64,000 bases of DNA, taken from Pneumocystis sp. 'macacae' (taxonomy: Eukaryota; Ascomycota; Pneumocystomycetes; Pneumocystales; Pneumocystaceae). A model generated the notes under the pieces. That model did no database searches. It was given only the letters and a program-made list of their open reading frames with translations, and was not told the DNA's origin. The stretch is from assembly GCA_018127085.1 (NCBI GenBank), contig CM030720.1, positions 310,001-374,000 of the forward strand, given 5' to 3'. Both the position numbers and the translations under genes were made by a program. This document shows, piece after piece, positions 25,301 to 38,893 of this stretch (its first letter is position 1; every line of letters starts with the position of its first letter).

Positions 25301-27736
25301 CTAATCTAGTAGTATATATTTTTCCGACTTTCGTTTGGTTTTTATAATAACTGATATATTTAAAGCTTGTTTATAAGTCAATAAAATTAAGAAAATTAAA
25401 AAAAATTAGCCTGAAAAAACAATAAAAAACAGAATTTTTTCTCCAAAAAAGACTCTAGCAATTATCCAATGAATACTTCTTTTAATGAATGATTTTAAGA
25501 GCAAAATATGTTGAGAAGGAATATATTAAATAAATTGAAAAGACATGATAAAGACTTAAAAAAAAGAGTTGGAGTGAAAAAAACTCAAAAGTTTTTCATC
25601 TACGACTAATAATTTTATCAAAATATTTTGAAAATATAGATCTATTAATTGATTCAACACTCGAAACAGCTTTTTAAGATATTTGTTTAAAAAATAAATA
25701 TAATCGATATATTTTTAAAAAAAAAAACAAAATAACATTATACTATATCTGAATTCAAAAAGTAAAATAAAACTTTATTCGTTTGAGCAAAAGTAAGTTT
25801 TTTATATACAATTTACTGCAATTAATAATATATAAAGAGGATTAAATATCAAAAAAAATAATTAAAAAAAAAAAATTACAAGGATTTTCAAAAAAAATTC
25901 GAAAATAGAAATAGTATGCAATTTATTAATTTGAACACATTAAAAATAATAATACGTTAGTGTTTAAAGAATTGCAATTTCCTAGAAAGTCATTATTAAG
26001 AAAATTAGTAATAGGACTTAAAATCCAAAATTTGGAATCTTGGTAAAGAATTAGAAAACATGCAGAGAAGAATCTAAAGTCTTTATAAACATCATTAAAA
26101 ACAAATATATATATATATAATACATTTAATAATAAATTAAAAGACAGAAAATAGAGTAAAATCATTTAAATACAAAAAAAAATCATATTAAAATTCAAAA
26201 TAAAAATACTTTAGAGAGCCATGGTATATATATATTGAAATCAAATAACATAATTCAAATCTATGGGATAAAAATATTTTATTTATAATTTTATTTATAA
26301 TTTTTAATTTTTAAGAAAATCTATAATATTCAATAAAAATTATAGCTATAAGAGAACAAACATTATAAAATGATGTTTCAAATCATTTTTTATCACAAAA
26401 TAAAAATTTCATTTCTCATTTACATTAAAAATTATAAAACGTACTCAATAACAATTCTTATTAATCAAATTTATTGAATTCTTTTATTGGAAATAAATAC
26501 AAGCATATTACATTATCACAGAATAATATTTTGTAATTAAATCATAAGTATACAGAATTAACAAAACAGGGTTTAAATTAATCTATTATAAATATTATAA
26601 AGCCAATTAATACCTATATTAAAAGTAAAAAACCTTCAAAACTTATAAATCAAAAGTTGCTTTTTCATGTGTAGGAAGTATCTTTAGATAATTTTCTTTC
26701 AAAATTAGCTCTTAAAATTAATTTTAAAATTTTCCTAATATCTTGATAAAAATATATACATAAAGAATCTACAGTTACAACAATATATGAAAAGAACCTA
26801 TCTTTTCGATTTAAATTCTATACTTTGCAAGATTTAAATTTTACAATAAGATTAGAGAATGTATTAATAAAACAATTCAAAGTAAGCCTAAAGAAGAATT
26901 TTATAAAAAAATAGAATATTGAAAAACAAAAAAGAAAAGAAGTTTTATTCAAAATTTGAAACAAATGGATTAATTTCTTTCAATTATTCAATAAATATAA
27001 TAAAAAAATATCATGAAACACAAAATAATATAGATAATAAAAATCTTATTAGAGTATTAAACTAATTTATTTTTTTGAATTTATCCTTAAATTCTCTTAA
27101 AAATACTTCGTTAAATTCTGTCTTAATCAATATTTATATATCAAGTTGTTTAAAATAATATGTATATTATATCTTAATATCAAAATTAATTGAAAAATAA
27201 ATAAAAATACTTATCATATTCTATATAATTTCAGTTTTCATATATTTATAATATTGCATAGAAATTTGCAATATCTTAAAAATAATTTTCAATTCAATGA
27301 ATACAAATATTAAATTTAGTTTGACTTTTTTTATGTAAAATATTTTATAAATAATGAAGTTTTCACTGTAATTGTATTAATTTTTGTGCTTTAATATATA
27401 TATATCTTTTTTCAAAACATAAAACTCAAGTAATATTCAAACTTTTCGAAAATCTTATTTTTTATAGATCTATACTATTAGTCAAAATCATTAAAAGAAT
27501 TAAAATTTAAAATTGACTTATTAAAAACATAAAAAATTTAAAAATTTCTAATTTGTTTCAAAAGAATTCATATAATATTTAAATTTTTTCAAGAAAGATT
27601 TTATTAAAATTTTATTTTTAATAATCTATAAGTAATTTATAAACATTTTTATGCTAAAAATAAATATCTAATATAATTTTCATTATATACGTATCATTAA
27701 ATATATATGTCGTTATTAAATAATGTAGTTATTTCA
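25301..27736. other. 2.4-kb gene-free AT desert
   Basis: This is the longest stretch without a recognisable gene in the window. It lies between the 5' end of the kinase (minus) and the 3' end of MAD1 (minus). It is extremely AT-rich with many short A runs and AATATT/TTTAAAA words. No open frame above about 80 codons, tRNA or tandem array is visible. The 79-codon minus-strand frame near 26000 is Phe/Leu/Tyr-rich and looks like composition bias. It could be a non-coding RNA locus, an origin or centromere-like DNA, or decayed genes; nothing in the sequence decides this. Confidence 0.6.
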
Positions 27737-30204
27737 TTAAACCCAACCTTTTGATTGTCCTGTAGTAGACTGTTCAAATAATTCAAGAGTTAAAGCAGAA
27801 AGCATTCCTTTAGATATTAAATATAAATAAGCTTAAATAACTTAAATATACCTGGAATAGTTTTTCGTTCTTCGTACCAAAATTTCACTAAATTTTCTAT
27901 TGAATTTACAAATTTATCATTTTCTCTTCTTACTAAACGTAATGATGAAGATTCACCATCAAAAACAAAAGAACGATCCCCTTTTTGTGCATACATTGAT
28001 GTTACACGCACTTTTCCATTAGGAAGAAAATCAAGTTTATAACCTAGAAGAGAGTACACTGCTTCTCGAAATTCAGATGATTTTTCAGCAAATACCTATA
28101 TTCATTAAACAAAATCATTTATATCTAAAGTATTTAATTACCTCTTTTAGTCTTTGTATTCGTTTATCTTTATCAGATATAATATCTTCTAATCTTCGAT
28201 TTTCAATTTTAACTGTTTCTAATGATTCTATTGGAACCAGTCTATTAAATTCATCAGAACCTTTTTCTATTTGTTTTAAAAGTGCAGAATTTTCTTTTTT
28301 TAACTGATCAAGAGTTGACTGTCTTAAATTTTGAAAAATAGATGCAGGATTATTTCGCAATTCTAATATACGAACCATTTGAGGACAAAATTTATCATTT
28401 TTAGAAGTAGATTCCATATAAGATAATTGTTGTCGTAACGATTCTAATTCTTTCTGTAAAAGCATATAATTTTTATTAACAGTAGATAATTCTTCTGATA
28501 ACGTTTTATTACGTCGTAACAAATCACCTTCTCTTTCATGCCGATTAGATATTTCTTCACATTCACGTTTTAATACTTCTGTTGACTTAGATGCTACTTG
28601 ATTTTTTAACTCTTGTAATTCATTAGATATTTTCATATTCTCAATTTTATAATCCTCTAATATTATTTCTAAATTTTGTATTCTTTTTATTTTTTGTGTA
28701 TCATAATTATTGTTCATAAATACCATTTCTTCAGAAATATAAGAATGCTAGCAAAATTAGTGAATTTTATATAAATAATTTATATAAACCAATTGTTCTT
28801 GTAAAAGTTCAACTTCTTTTTGACTTAAAGCCTTTTGTCTTTCTAACCGTATTTTACTGTCAAGAGTATAATTTAGTTTTTCTTCAAGTTCAGAAATTTT
28901 ATTAGTCAATTCCACTAATTTTGAGCATGTAGACACATGCAAAATGTCTTTTGCTTTTAATTCAGTTTCCAAAACACTGTATTTTTCAGTTAAAGCCGCA
29001 TTCTCAATTCTTTGTTGAGCAAGAGCTATACTTAGTGCTTTTGGAGAATCAAAATCTCGTTGATCATCATCATTTAAATAAGCTACCCAAGCCGCTTTTT
29101 CACGTTTTAAAATAGTACATTCTATCTCGGATTCTCCCAAACGCTGCCGAAGATCATCCATTAATTTTAATTGGAATTCAAGATTTGTTTTTTCTTCTTG
29201 AAGTATCTGAATTGATTTATGAGTTTCCCGAAGTTGCTTTAATTCCTGAGTTTGTTGTAAGTTCTTTTTTTCAAGAGTTTTAATATAAGATAATTGCTCA
29301 GATAGCTCTCTATTTAGTATTCTAATGTTTTTTAAATCACTTGTTTCTATTTCTAAAGTACTATTTTTTTTTTGAAGAGTATCAATTAATTCATTCGCTT
29401 CTAATAAAGATTGATGTTTTTGATTTATTAATGTATTCTTAGATCGCAATTCATCCTTTAACCCATCTACAACTTTTTCTAAACCTGTATTTTTCAATTC
29501 CAAAGTTTCTATTTTCCTCTGAAGTAAATTAATCATAGATTTTTCTTCACTTTTTTTATCGGCAATGTTTTCTTTATCATAATTATTTATTCTTTGAAGA
29601 TCTCTTATTTTTCGCTCAAATTCTTGCTAACTTTTGTATTATTTTAAACCATAAATTTAATAACAATATACCTTTTGTATTGAAAATTCATCTTTTAATT
29701 TTAATATTTCATCACTTTCTATTTTATGTTTTTCATATAAAAATCGTTTATCTTTTTCCAGTTCCTAATTTTTTGTTATAGTAATATCTTAAGTAAAAAA
29801 AATTTACATTAATTTTTTTATCTTTTTCATCATTTTTTTGTTCTATTTCATAAATTCTTTTTTCCATATCTATTTTTTCTACATCCCACTTATTTTTAGA
29901 ATTAGAATAATCATATTTTAAAGTTTGATACTGAATTTTTAGCTGGTCTACATATGTAAAAATAAATCTAATATAAATATTTTATACAACACACCATATC
30001 TATCTATACTTGAATTATTTGATAGAGGTGAAACACCACAAATAGCTGAACGAACATCAGACTAATTTTTGTCAACAATTATTATTATAAAAACAAAGAA
30101 GCTACAAGACGACGTAGTTGAACAGTTTCTTGTATATCCTTGCCACTCACTGTATTAAAATCATCAGAATTAAGAAATGGATTTTTTCCAAAAGAAACAT
30201 TCAT
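27737..30204 (-). CDS. MAD1: Spindle assembly checkpoint protein Mad1
   Basis: Mad1 anchors Mad2 at unattached kinetochores. The gene is almost entirely long coiled coil: Leu/Glu/Lys/Gln heptads from about residue 60 on (exons near 29960-28757), then a further coiled exon 28726-28115. Two signs make Mad1 more likely than another coiled-coil protein. One is the segment just before the C-terminal domain (QMVRILELRNNPA), typical of the Mad2-interaction neighbourhood. The other is the C-terminal globular RWD-like domain (YSLLGYKLDFLPNGKVRVTS, then FVFDGESSSLRLVR and FVNSIENLVKFWYEER). The gene ends in GWV. The start at 30204 gives MNVSFGKNPFLNSDD. Its 3' end faces the AT desert and its 5' end faces tRNA-Asp. 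Confidence 0.85.
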
Positions 30205-30428
30205 AATTTCTAGTAAAAAATATTCAATGATAACGTAATTTTAACAAAATAAAACATGTGTTTTTTTTTAATTATTTTAGTATAATCTGCATTGAACTAT
30301 AAACATCATATAATATAAAAAATAATAAATAGAATAGAATATTATATTTTTAAAAACCTTTCAATAAAACCATGATCTTCAAATTATATATTCATTTAAA
30401 TATTACATTTACAGACTATACAGTAATA

Positions 30429-30500
30429 TCTTCAGTAGTACAGTGGTTAGTATTCCCGCCTGTCACGCGGGCGACCGGGGTTCAATTCCCCGCTGGAGAG
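30429..30500 (+). tRNA. tRNA-Asp (GTC)
   Basis: This is a complete cloverleaf: a 7-bp acceptor (TCTTCAG paired with CTGGAGA), a D arm with AGTGGTTAG, an anticodon stem-loop CCGCCTGTCACGCGG with GTC at 30462-30464, and a T arm GGGGTTCAATTCCCC. It has no intron. It stands out by GC content and is followed by a GACG then a T run (GTTTTTG), fitting a Pol III terminator. Confidence 0.96.
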
Positions 30501-30709
30501 GACGTTTTTGGTTTAATAAAAAGGTATAAAAAATAATTTATTCTAAATAAGTTTAAATAAATATTTAAAAACAATTTTCCAGTCAAAAAATGGTTTCCAG
30601 CTATTGATATAGCAAATAAAAATGTTGCCTATTATATTATCAATGATACCAATAAATTTTTTACAATAAATAAAAGAAGTTTTATTAAACAATCATAATT
30701 AAGCTATTT

Positions 30710-31307
30710 CTATATATAATTAAATATGTTTAAAGTAGTTGGATAACAGTTGTATGCTTCTAGTTGTTGCATAATTGATCTAGAACGAGGCCCTAAAAGA
30801 GTCGGTGGTTCACAAACCGAATGTTTTAGATAAGAAGTATTGATATAGCAATCATTTGTCAGTGACGGAAAAACAGCTTTAAAAGTTGTATTAGATGTTT
30901 TTTTTTTACCGAAATATGAGTTTTTTAATAAAAATGAATCATTGAAATGTCGATGCTAAAAAAATTAGTAAACTTAATATCAAAATACTAATAAACCAGT
31001 GTATTCGGTTTATTTGTTTTATTACATATATCCTTTTTTCGAGTACTTTTAAAATTATATGATATTTTAGCAGATACCTTTTAAGTTAGAATGTTTTTAT
31101 TATTAATAAATAATAACATTTACAGTATCTGTATTTTCTACTTTTTTTGAAAGGTTTTTTAAAGGAATAAGATCATTAATTTTTGATCTTTTTGTAGAAA
31201 CATCGCATAGTGCTTTTCGTACACCTTATTATATATTAAAATATCTATAGTATAACTTATGTTTCTTTACGTCGTACTAAATATCTCAGGAACGAAAAAG
31301 CATCCAT
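30710..31307 (-). CDS. Small basic protein of unknown function, four exons
   Basis: I do not recognise this gene. Exons were found by splice signals. The ATG at 31307 opens MDAFSFLRYLVRR. A 46-base intron (GTAAAG...AATAAG) joins in phase to VRKALCDVSTKRSKINDLIP. A second intron near 31125-31080 leads to VSAKISYNFKSTRKKD. A third near 31000-30960 leads to the last exon (HRHFNDSFLLKN, AVFPSLTNDCYIN, CEPPTLLGPRSRSIMQQLEA). All junctions keep frame without stop codons, and the last exon, open for about 80 codons in 75 percent AT DNA, ends in NIFNYI. The protein of about 160 residues is Lys/Arg-rich with Ser/Thr tracts, and the conserved-looking GPRSRSIMQQLEAYNC block may be a short interaction motif. 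It lies between tRNA-Asp and divergent NMA111. Confidence 0.55.
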
Positions 31308-32079
31308 GAGAAAAAAAACATCCTTTCACCTTTATTAGAAAAGGAAACATATCCAATTGCTGTTCTTTTCACTATAATACATTTTTCTTATTTTTTTGTC
31401 ATAAAATTTTATAATTTATCATATATTTACGATATAATTTTTATGCACGATTCAAATTTGTATTAAACATACTATATTATATTTATAATAATACTATATA
31501 TACAGATATATATATATTCTCTATTTAGAATAATATTAAACAGTATTTTATATAAATATAATATTATTAGGATTATAATTAAAATTCAATTATTCTTTTA
31601 AAGCCTACTTTCATTACTATTGAAATCATTAACAAGAACATTGGAAAGATATTAATAAAAAAAAATAAATAATGCTCATTTCTATGTTAATTTGTTTTTT
31701 TATTGAATATTTTTCTCATTTATCTAGATAAATATAATTCGAAAATACTATAATATATATTAAAGATAATTCTGTAACATTTAAAATAGAATATAATATA
31801 TATACATTATTCCTTTTATAATTTTAAATAAAAACATTTTTATTTTTTTTATTTTGAACATTTAAACTAATCTGAAATAACGATACTCAACTTTTGTGTA
31901 AATTATTAATTTAAAATTAAATATTATTCATAATAAATGAATATTAAATATATTTGAAAATTGTTTAATGCATGTTTTTTGAAAACAAGTGTTTTGGGTT
32001 TGGTAATTGTTTTAATATTTCTAAAGTACTAAAAAAAAGAATATTAAAATTTGAAACAGGTTAAAAACCAAAATATTAA
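31308..32079. other. Divergent promoter region, no gene seen
   Basis: This is about 770 bases of very AT-rich DNA between the unknown small gene (minus) and NMA111 (plus), including ATATATATATATAT runs near 31500. It must contain two promoters. No open frame or RNA gene is visible. Confidence 0.55.
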
Positions 32080-35000
32080 ATGGACGAGAAATTTAATAAA
32101 ATATCTACTTCTAATAAAAGTGGAGAAGATATGTTACGAAAACGTAAGCGTTCGAATTCTTTGGATCGTTGTTCAGAACAATATATTATTGATGAAACAC
32201 TAGAAAACGAAATTTCATTTTGTAATGGCAAAGATTTTTCTGGGAAAAACAATATAACAATGATTCCTTCAAACAAAGAGGAATCTTTGTGGATAAAATC
32301 TATAGAAAATGTTGTCAAAAGCGTTGTGTCTATAAGATTTTCACAAGTAAATTTATATAAATATGAATTTCTTTCTTATTAAAAAAGGTGTCCGCATTTG
32401 ATACAGAATTTCCAGAAAGTGGAGAAGCTAGTGGATTTATTATAGATGCAGAGAATGGATATATTTTAACAAATAGACATGTTGTATCTTCAGGTCCTTT
32501 TTGGGGGCATGCTATTTGTGAAAATCACGAAGAAGTATTTTCATATTATCTTGTTTATCGTTGTTGACTATAAAAATAGATTGAAGTATATCCCATTTAT
32601 AGAGATCCAAGTAGGGAAATCTCTTTATTAAATTGTATATTAACTAATATTTATAGTTCACGATTTTGGGTTTAAATATTAATGATTATCATAAAAAATA
32701 TTTAATTTTAATAGAATTTTAAAATTTGATCCAAAAAGTATTAAATATATGCCAGTAGTGGCTATTCCGATGCGTCCAGATCTAGCTCGTGTAGGTACAG
32801 AAATCAGAGTAGTAGGGTATTATTTGTTTTTGTTTTCTGTTTTTTAATTGAACATTTAGTAATGATGCTGCCGAAAAATTGTCTATACTTTCAGGATGGA
32901 TATCTAGAGTAGATAGAAATGCACCTGAATATGGTAACTAATATATATATTAATGAAATTACTTATTTTTTATAGGAGATTTTACATACTCGGGTATTCT
33001 ATTTATTTTACGTTTCTTGCAAGTAATTAATTAGATTTCAATACCAATTATATTCAAGCAGCAGCAAATGCAAGTGGAGGAAGTTCAGGAAGCCCTGTAG
33101 TAAATATCGATGGGTATGCTGTTGCGTTGCAAGCGGGTGGAAGAACTCAAGGTGGGTCGCTTTTTCAAGACAGAAAAGAGTTTATATTTCATAGCGGCAA
33201 CAGATTTTTTCTTACCTCTTGATCGACCTCTTCGTGCTTTAAGATGTCTTCAAAAAAATCTCCCCATAACAAGAGGAACTATTCAAGTACAATGGATGAT
33301 AAGGGTAATATAATATAATTTATTTTTACATAACTAAATCACAAATAGCCATTTGATGAATGTCGCAGATTAGGATTAAGTCCTAGTGTAGAAGCATGTA
33401 TTCGGCAATCATTTCCTGAAGAAGTAAGTCTTCTTGTCGCTGAAACAGTTCTTCCAGAAGGACCAGGAGATCGTCTGATAGTTGAAGGAGATATTTTGAT
33501 ACGTGTGAATGGTGAAATTCTTACAAAACATATTCCGCTAGAAAGTATTCTAGATGAATCTGTCGGGAAAGAAATACAGATATTAGTTCAGAGAGGAGGT
33601 GAAAATATAGATATAAAATTAAAAGTATGTGATAAACACAAAATTACTCCTGATAGATACGTTGAATATGCAGGAGCAAAATTTCATAATTTATCATACC
33701 AATTGGCACGGAATTATGCCGTTGCTGTCAAAGGTGTATTTATTTCTGAACCGGAAGGATCATTCCGACTTGAAGGTCCAGATCAAGGTTATATATTAGA
33801 TACAGTTGATACTAAACCTGTACCGGACTTAGATTCTTTTATAGAAGTTGTTAAAGATATACCTGATCGGAAACATGTTGTAGTAACATATAGAGTTATT
33901 CATGATATGCATAGTCTTTGTACACAAATAGTTCATATAGATTGCCATTGGTCTACTAAATTTCGACTTGCTATTCGAAATGATTCAACAGGACTTTGGG
34001 ATTTTCATGATTTAGGCACTCCTCCACCACCAGAAAAAATAGAACCAAAAACTGCAAAATTTATTACATTGGATAACAATTTTGGCCATGCAGCAAGTCT
34101 AGTTAAAAGTTTTGTAAAAATATCATACTTTATGCCTATACGATTGGATGGTTTCCCGAAAGGAAGGTATATTTGTATCTAATTTAAAAAACAGAAATCT
34201 TAATTTTATTATAGGAAATCAGGAACAGGGCTTATTGTTGATAAAGAAAGAGGTCTTGCTGTTACTTCTAGATCTATTGTACCATTTGCGTTAGGTGATC
34301 TTTCATTGACATTTGCAGATTCAATCATTATACCTGGAAAGGTTTAATGTTTTTATTTCATAACAATATTGCTGATAAAAATAGATTGAACACCTTCATC
34401 CTACACAAAATATTGCTTTCATTAGTTATGATCCCAAGCTTTTAGCTGAAACTCATGTACAGGCTGCAAAACTTAGCAATGAACATCTTTCTCAAGGTTA
34501 AAAAATATTTTTTTGGAATTTCATTACTTAATTATTATAGGAAGTTCAGTGTATTTTGTAGGAGTAAATCACAGTAATAGAATTGTTGGTGCAAAAACTG
34601 TTGTTACAGATGTTACAACAGTTACAATTCCTCAAAATGCTACTCCAAGATTTCGAGCAATCAATGTTGATTCTATATTTGTTGATACAAATTTAGGATC
34701 TCAATGTGGATCAGGTGTTTTATGTGGAGAAGATGGAAGTGTTAAAGCGTTATGGTTAACGTATTTGGGTGAACGAACATCTAGCGGAAAAGATGTTGAT
34801 TATCATATGGGTATTATTATCTTATTGATATAGATATATCGTCAATGCAAAATAGGGCTTGCTATATCAACGATTATGCCAATTTTGGAAAAACTGCAAT
34901 TAGGAATTACACCTAAATTGCGAATGTTAAATATAGAAGTTTATTTTATCCAGATGGCACAAGCTCGAAATATGGGAGTTAGTGATGAATTGATTCGGCG

Positions 35001-35748
35001 AGTTGAAGATGCAAACTCTGAGAAACATCAGTTACTTCTTGTAAGACGAGTAGAATCGGGGAATGAACCCAACTTACTTCATGATGGTGATGTTATTTTA
35101 ACTGTAAATGAGAAAATAGTTACTCGAATGCAAGATTTAGATGTACAATATACTTCAGAGGAATTAGACATGGTACATTTGTAGATAATACTTAAATAAT
35201 ATTAACAAATGTTGTAGGTTGTACTTCGAAAACGAAAAGAACTTAATTTAAAAGTTCCTACAATTCTTGCAAACACGTGTGAAACTGATCGTGTGGTTAT
35301 GTGTTTTGGTGCATTACTTCAAGCGCCTCATCGTGCAGTAAGACAACAATCCAAAACACTTCATACACAAGTTTATGTATCTGCAAAAGTAATTATTGAT
35401 TATATTAATTCCTATTATTCTTAACTAGTATCTAGAGTAAAGGTTCACCTGCATACCAATATGGACTTGTTCCAACAATGTTTATCACACATATAAATGG
35501 TGTTTTTACACCTGATCTTGATGCATTTTTAAAAGTAAGTTATATATTTTAATTAACAACTTTCTAATATTAAGGCTGTATTACCGATTCCTGATAACAC
35601 ATATGTGCGAATACGAACGACTACATTTGACAATATTCCTATTGTTCTTACACTAAAACTTAATTTACACTATTTTCCAACGGTAGAACTTATCAAAGAT
35701 GAAACCTGTGAAAACGGTTGGAGACAAAATATTTATGGATCCAAATAA
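32080..35748 (+). CDS. NMA111: Nuclear HtrA-like serine protease Nma111 (tandem protease + PDZ)
   Basis: Nma111 is a nuclear trypsin-like protease with PDZ domains, linked in yeast to apoptosis-like death and stress. The N-terminus has a basic, Ser-rich stretch ([12 protein letters not shown]) that can act as a nuclear signal. The first protease domain keeps the catalytic triad: His in [11 protein letters not shown], Asp in PIHDFGILKF (restored by splicing short introns near 32610 and 32680) and Ser in [12 protein letters not shown] 43-base intron at about 33150-33192 lies right after the catalytic region. PDZ-like segments follow ([33 protein letters not shown]). The second protease-like half is degenerate, as in the family ([21 protein letters not shown] type). 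It ends in [10 protein letters not shown]. About ten introns of 40-75 bases interrupt it. Confidence 0.9.
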
Positions 35749-35920
35749 TACAGATATATATATTAAAACTAAAAAAGCAAACTATCAATATTCCGAAACA
35801 TACGCAATATTAAGTATTTGAAAAACGAATATTACTAAAAACTCCTTTACAGCATTCTTTATAAAACACCATGTATTGTAGATACAATTCAAAATGTACT
35901 AATGAGAATAATCTCCTAAT

Positions 35921-36355
<435 letters not shown>

Positions 36356-36432
36356 TTAAAATTCAGTTAAAAATCGTTGGTTTTTTAGTTCTTCGAGATA
36401 AAGTTGACGCTTTTATATATATTTAAGTATTA

Positions 36433-36446
36433 GAACCTAACCCTAA
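36433..36446 (-). promoter_or_regulatory. AACCCT-like histone promoter box
   Basis: The plus strand reads GAACCTAACCCTAA. S. pombe histone promoters carry an AACCCT box (bound by Ams2). The site is about 105 bases upstream of the H3 start on the opposite strand from the gene, a fitting distance. It is a single degenerate copy and could be chance; assignment rests on motif likeness and position. Confidence 0.5.
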
Positions 36447-36635
36447 TGAAGAATGAGACTAAATAAAAAAACGAGATTCTTAAATAAGATAAATATTTAA
36501 TTATTCATAAATAATGTTTGTATTAATATAAAAAAACTCGAAAACATTACATTGTTTTAATATCATTGTATTATACAAAAATCAAAAGGATGCTAATCAA
36601 TTTTTTATAAATAATCATACAGTTCCAATAAAAAA

Positions 36636-38893
36636 CTATTCATTATGCTCATAACGTCTCTTAATATTTAAAAAATCCCGTAATGCTTGTCTATACCTTT
36701 TCTCTTCTGACCACCATCCTTCTCTGATTTTTTCTTCTTTTTCTGTAGTCATAAGAAACATTTCATAAATTTCAGTATCTTTTAAAAGATCGAATTGATG
36801 ACAATTTTCTCTATATTCTGCCCATTTTTGAAAAAAATTCGTGTATATAGATGAATAAGTGTGCCATATTTGTTGATACTTAACCATCTCTTTGAGATAT
36901 AGTAAAAAAGAAGATGACGTAAGACAACTAGGAACCGAAGGAGATAATGGTGGAATAATAGGATCCGGAAAATCTGGAAGGTCTAAAGACTTAACTGTTT
37001 TCTTCATATTTCCAAGAGTGCTTGAAACATTATTTAAGTCTTTTAATTCTTGAATTTCTTTCTCTGTTTTTGTTTGTAGTCGTGAATGCCGAGAAAATGA
37101 ACTTCTACATGTTTCAGGAAACGCCAAATTTTGGTTGTTTTCAGATAATTTCGATGTTGATGATAATGTCAAGCTTTCAAAGTGTTCTAATATATGAGAA
37201 CTATCACGTATAGATTTAGTAATGTTTGTTTTATTTGCTTTTTCTGCTTCATGAGAAAGTTTAGAATTACGATAGGATTCCAGTTCTTTTCGAACTCTTT
37301 CCGACAATAAATTTGAATTAATAGAATTAGTTTCTGTGCTTCTTTGAATTGTATTTTTAAATTCATTTTCCGGCTTTTTACCATACTTTTCTTTATATTT
37401 ATCTTCGAACGTAGCAAGAGCTGAATCAAAAGTTCTGGAGGTATCATTTAATGCATCAGACTTCCTTGTATCTTTAGGAAGTGCGTTAGATGCTAAAAAA
37501 TCTATTGTTTTCGAAGAAAATGATGAATTTCTTGCAATAAACGATGTTTTAGAAGAAAACATAGGTGTTTCTTTTTCTAAGCCAGTACTGGAAAGATCCG
37601 AATCTATATTTTTCGAATCAAAGCATCCATCATCTACCTGTATAGAATTCTCATTTTTTGGAATATCATTTTTGGGATACCAGCTATCAGGTATTTTTGC
37701 AGAAAATACAGGATTAAATAAAGTCTCAATTTGTGAAGATAAATTTCGGGTCGATTTAGTAGCGTTTTTCTTCTTATTTTGTTTCAAAGTACTTCTAAGT
37801 GAATTAGATTGAGTTTCTTTATCATCATTTAATTGAAGATCATCATTCACACATGATTCTTTATTGAAATGTAAATCAGATGGCATAGATGAAAAAGAGA
37901 AAGACGATTCATCAAACTTATTATCTGAGAACTTTTCGAATATAATCGACTGTTTTAAAGATCCTGTATCTTCAGAAAATATCTTCTCATTCATAGAAAA
38001 GGAAAATAACCCAGGCACCTTTTCAGAAAGTGTCGTTTCTGGAAGCACATTCTGGTTGTTAACTGTGTTATCATCCCATGACTTCAAACAGGAAGTATTC
38101 TCTTGCTCATCTCTTGACTTAATATTAAAAAAAGTATGCTTGCTAGATGCCTTTTCGTCATGTGTCTGTGCATTTTTCTTAAACGCATCCTTAAGATTCT
38201 CTTTCTCGAATGATTGCTTTTTCGAATCCATATTCTTTAGTGGCGTGGACGTCTTTTTAATATTATCAGTATTAACGGGATTCGCATCATGTTTCTTCGG
38301 TGTTTCTGAGGGTTGAGGAGAACCTGATGGCGGTTTTCGAGGATTAAATCTAGGCGAATTCCCCCTATAAAAAAAAGAATATGCATTCGTTGATTTGCTG
38401 AACAAATGCTCATAACCAGGATGCATAGGTGCACCCTTCTTTGAATACATCGGTGTCCCCTTTGTTTTGTTGGTTGGAGACGATCTTGCTGACTGTGGAG
38501 ACCTTGCCCCCCCTGATGGCTTTGACGACCCTGTTTGTGCCTGAGAATAGTTTGCTGCAAACGGTGATGTAAACGACGTGCGGAAATAGTGTTGAGTCTG
38601 AGGAGAACTATTTTGCCTCTGCTGCATCGTTTTATTCGCAGAAAGGACCGAACGCGTTCTGTCATACGACCGTTTCTTTTCCGCATCTGACAAAATCTGG
38701 TATGCCAGGTTCACTAATTGAAACTTTTGCTTATACTCTGCTTCGTTCCCTGGATTCCGATCAGGATGGTATTTCAGCGCTTCTACCGTAAGAAAAAACA
38801 CAGAAAGACTCCCTGCTTACCCAGCTTTCGGTATTGTTGCCGAATATCTTCTGCTGTTGCTGTTTGCTGAACCTGTCTGTCTTTGTCAGCCAT
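36636..38893 (-). CDS. J-domain protein with long disordered middle
   Basis: The ATG at 38893 gives MADKDRQVQQ, then an intron (GTAAGC...GGTAG near 38850-38790) is removed to yield YRKLEALKYHPDRNPGN, a J domain with its HPD motif, ending LSDAEKKRSYDRTRSV. The J domain recruits and stimulates an Hsp70. A very long Ser/Thr/Asn/Lys-rich disordered region follows with FSFSSMP and SFSSKTIDFL type patches. The C-terminal about 100 residues are helical (WHTYSSIYTNFFQKWAEY, EEKIREGWWSEEKRY, QALRDFLNIKRRYE), a region seen in a class of fungal J proteins of unknown function. The first 400 bases or so are GC-richer than the rest, so the compositional border of the GC island passes through this gene. The partner Hsp70 is unknown. 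Confidence 0.8.

Noticed and set aside
25926..26165. 79-codon minus-strand frame in the AT desert
   Set aside because: Phe/Leu/Tyr-rich, membrane-like by composition only; no conservation visible.
37864..38316. 150-codon plus-strand frame inside the J-protein gene
   Set aside because: Antisense shadow of the Ser/Asn/Lys-rich disordered region.
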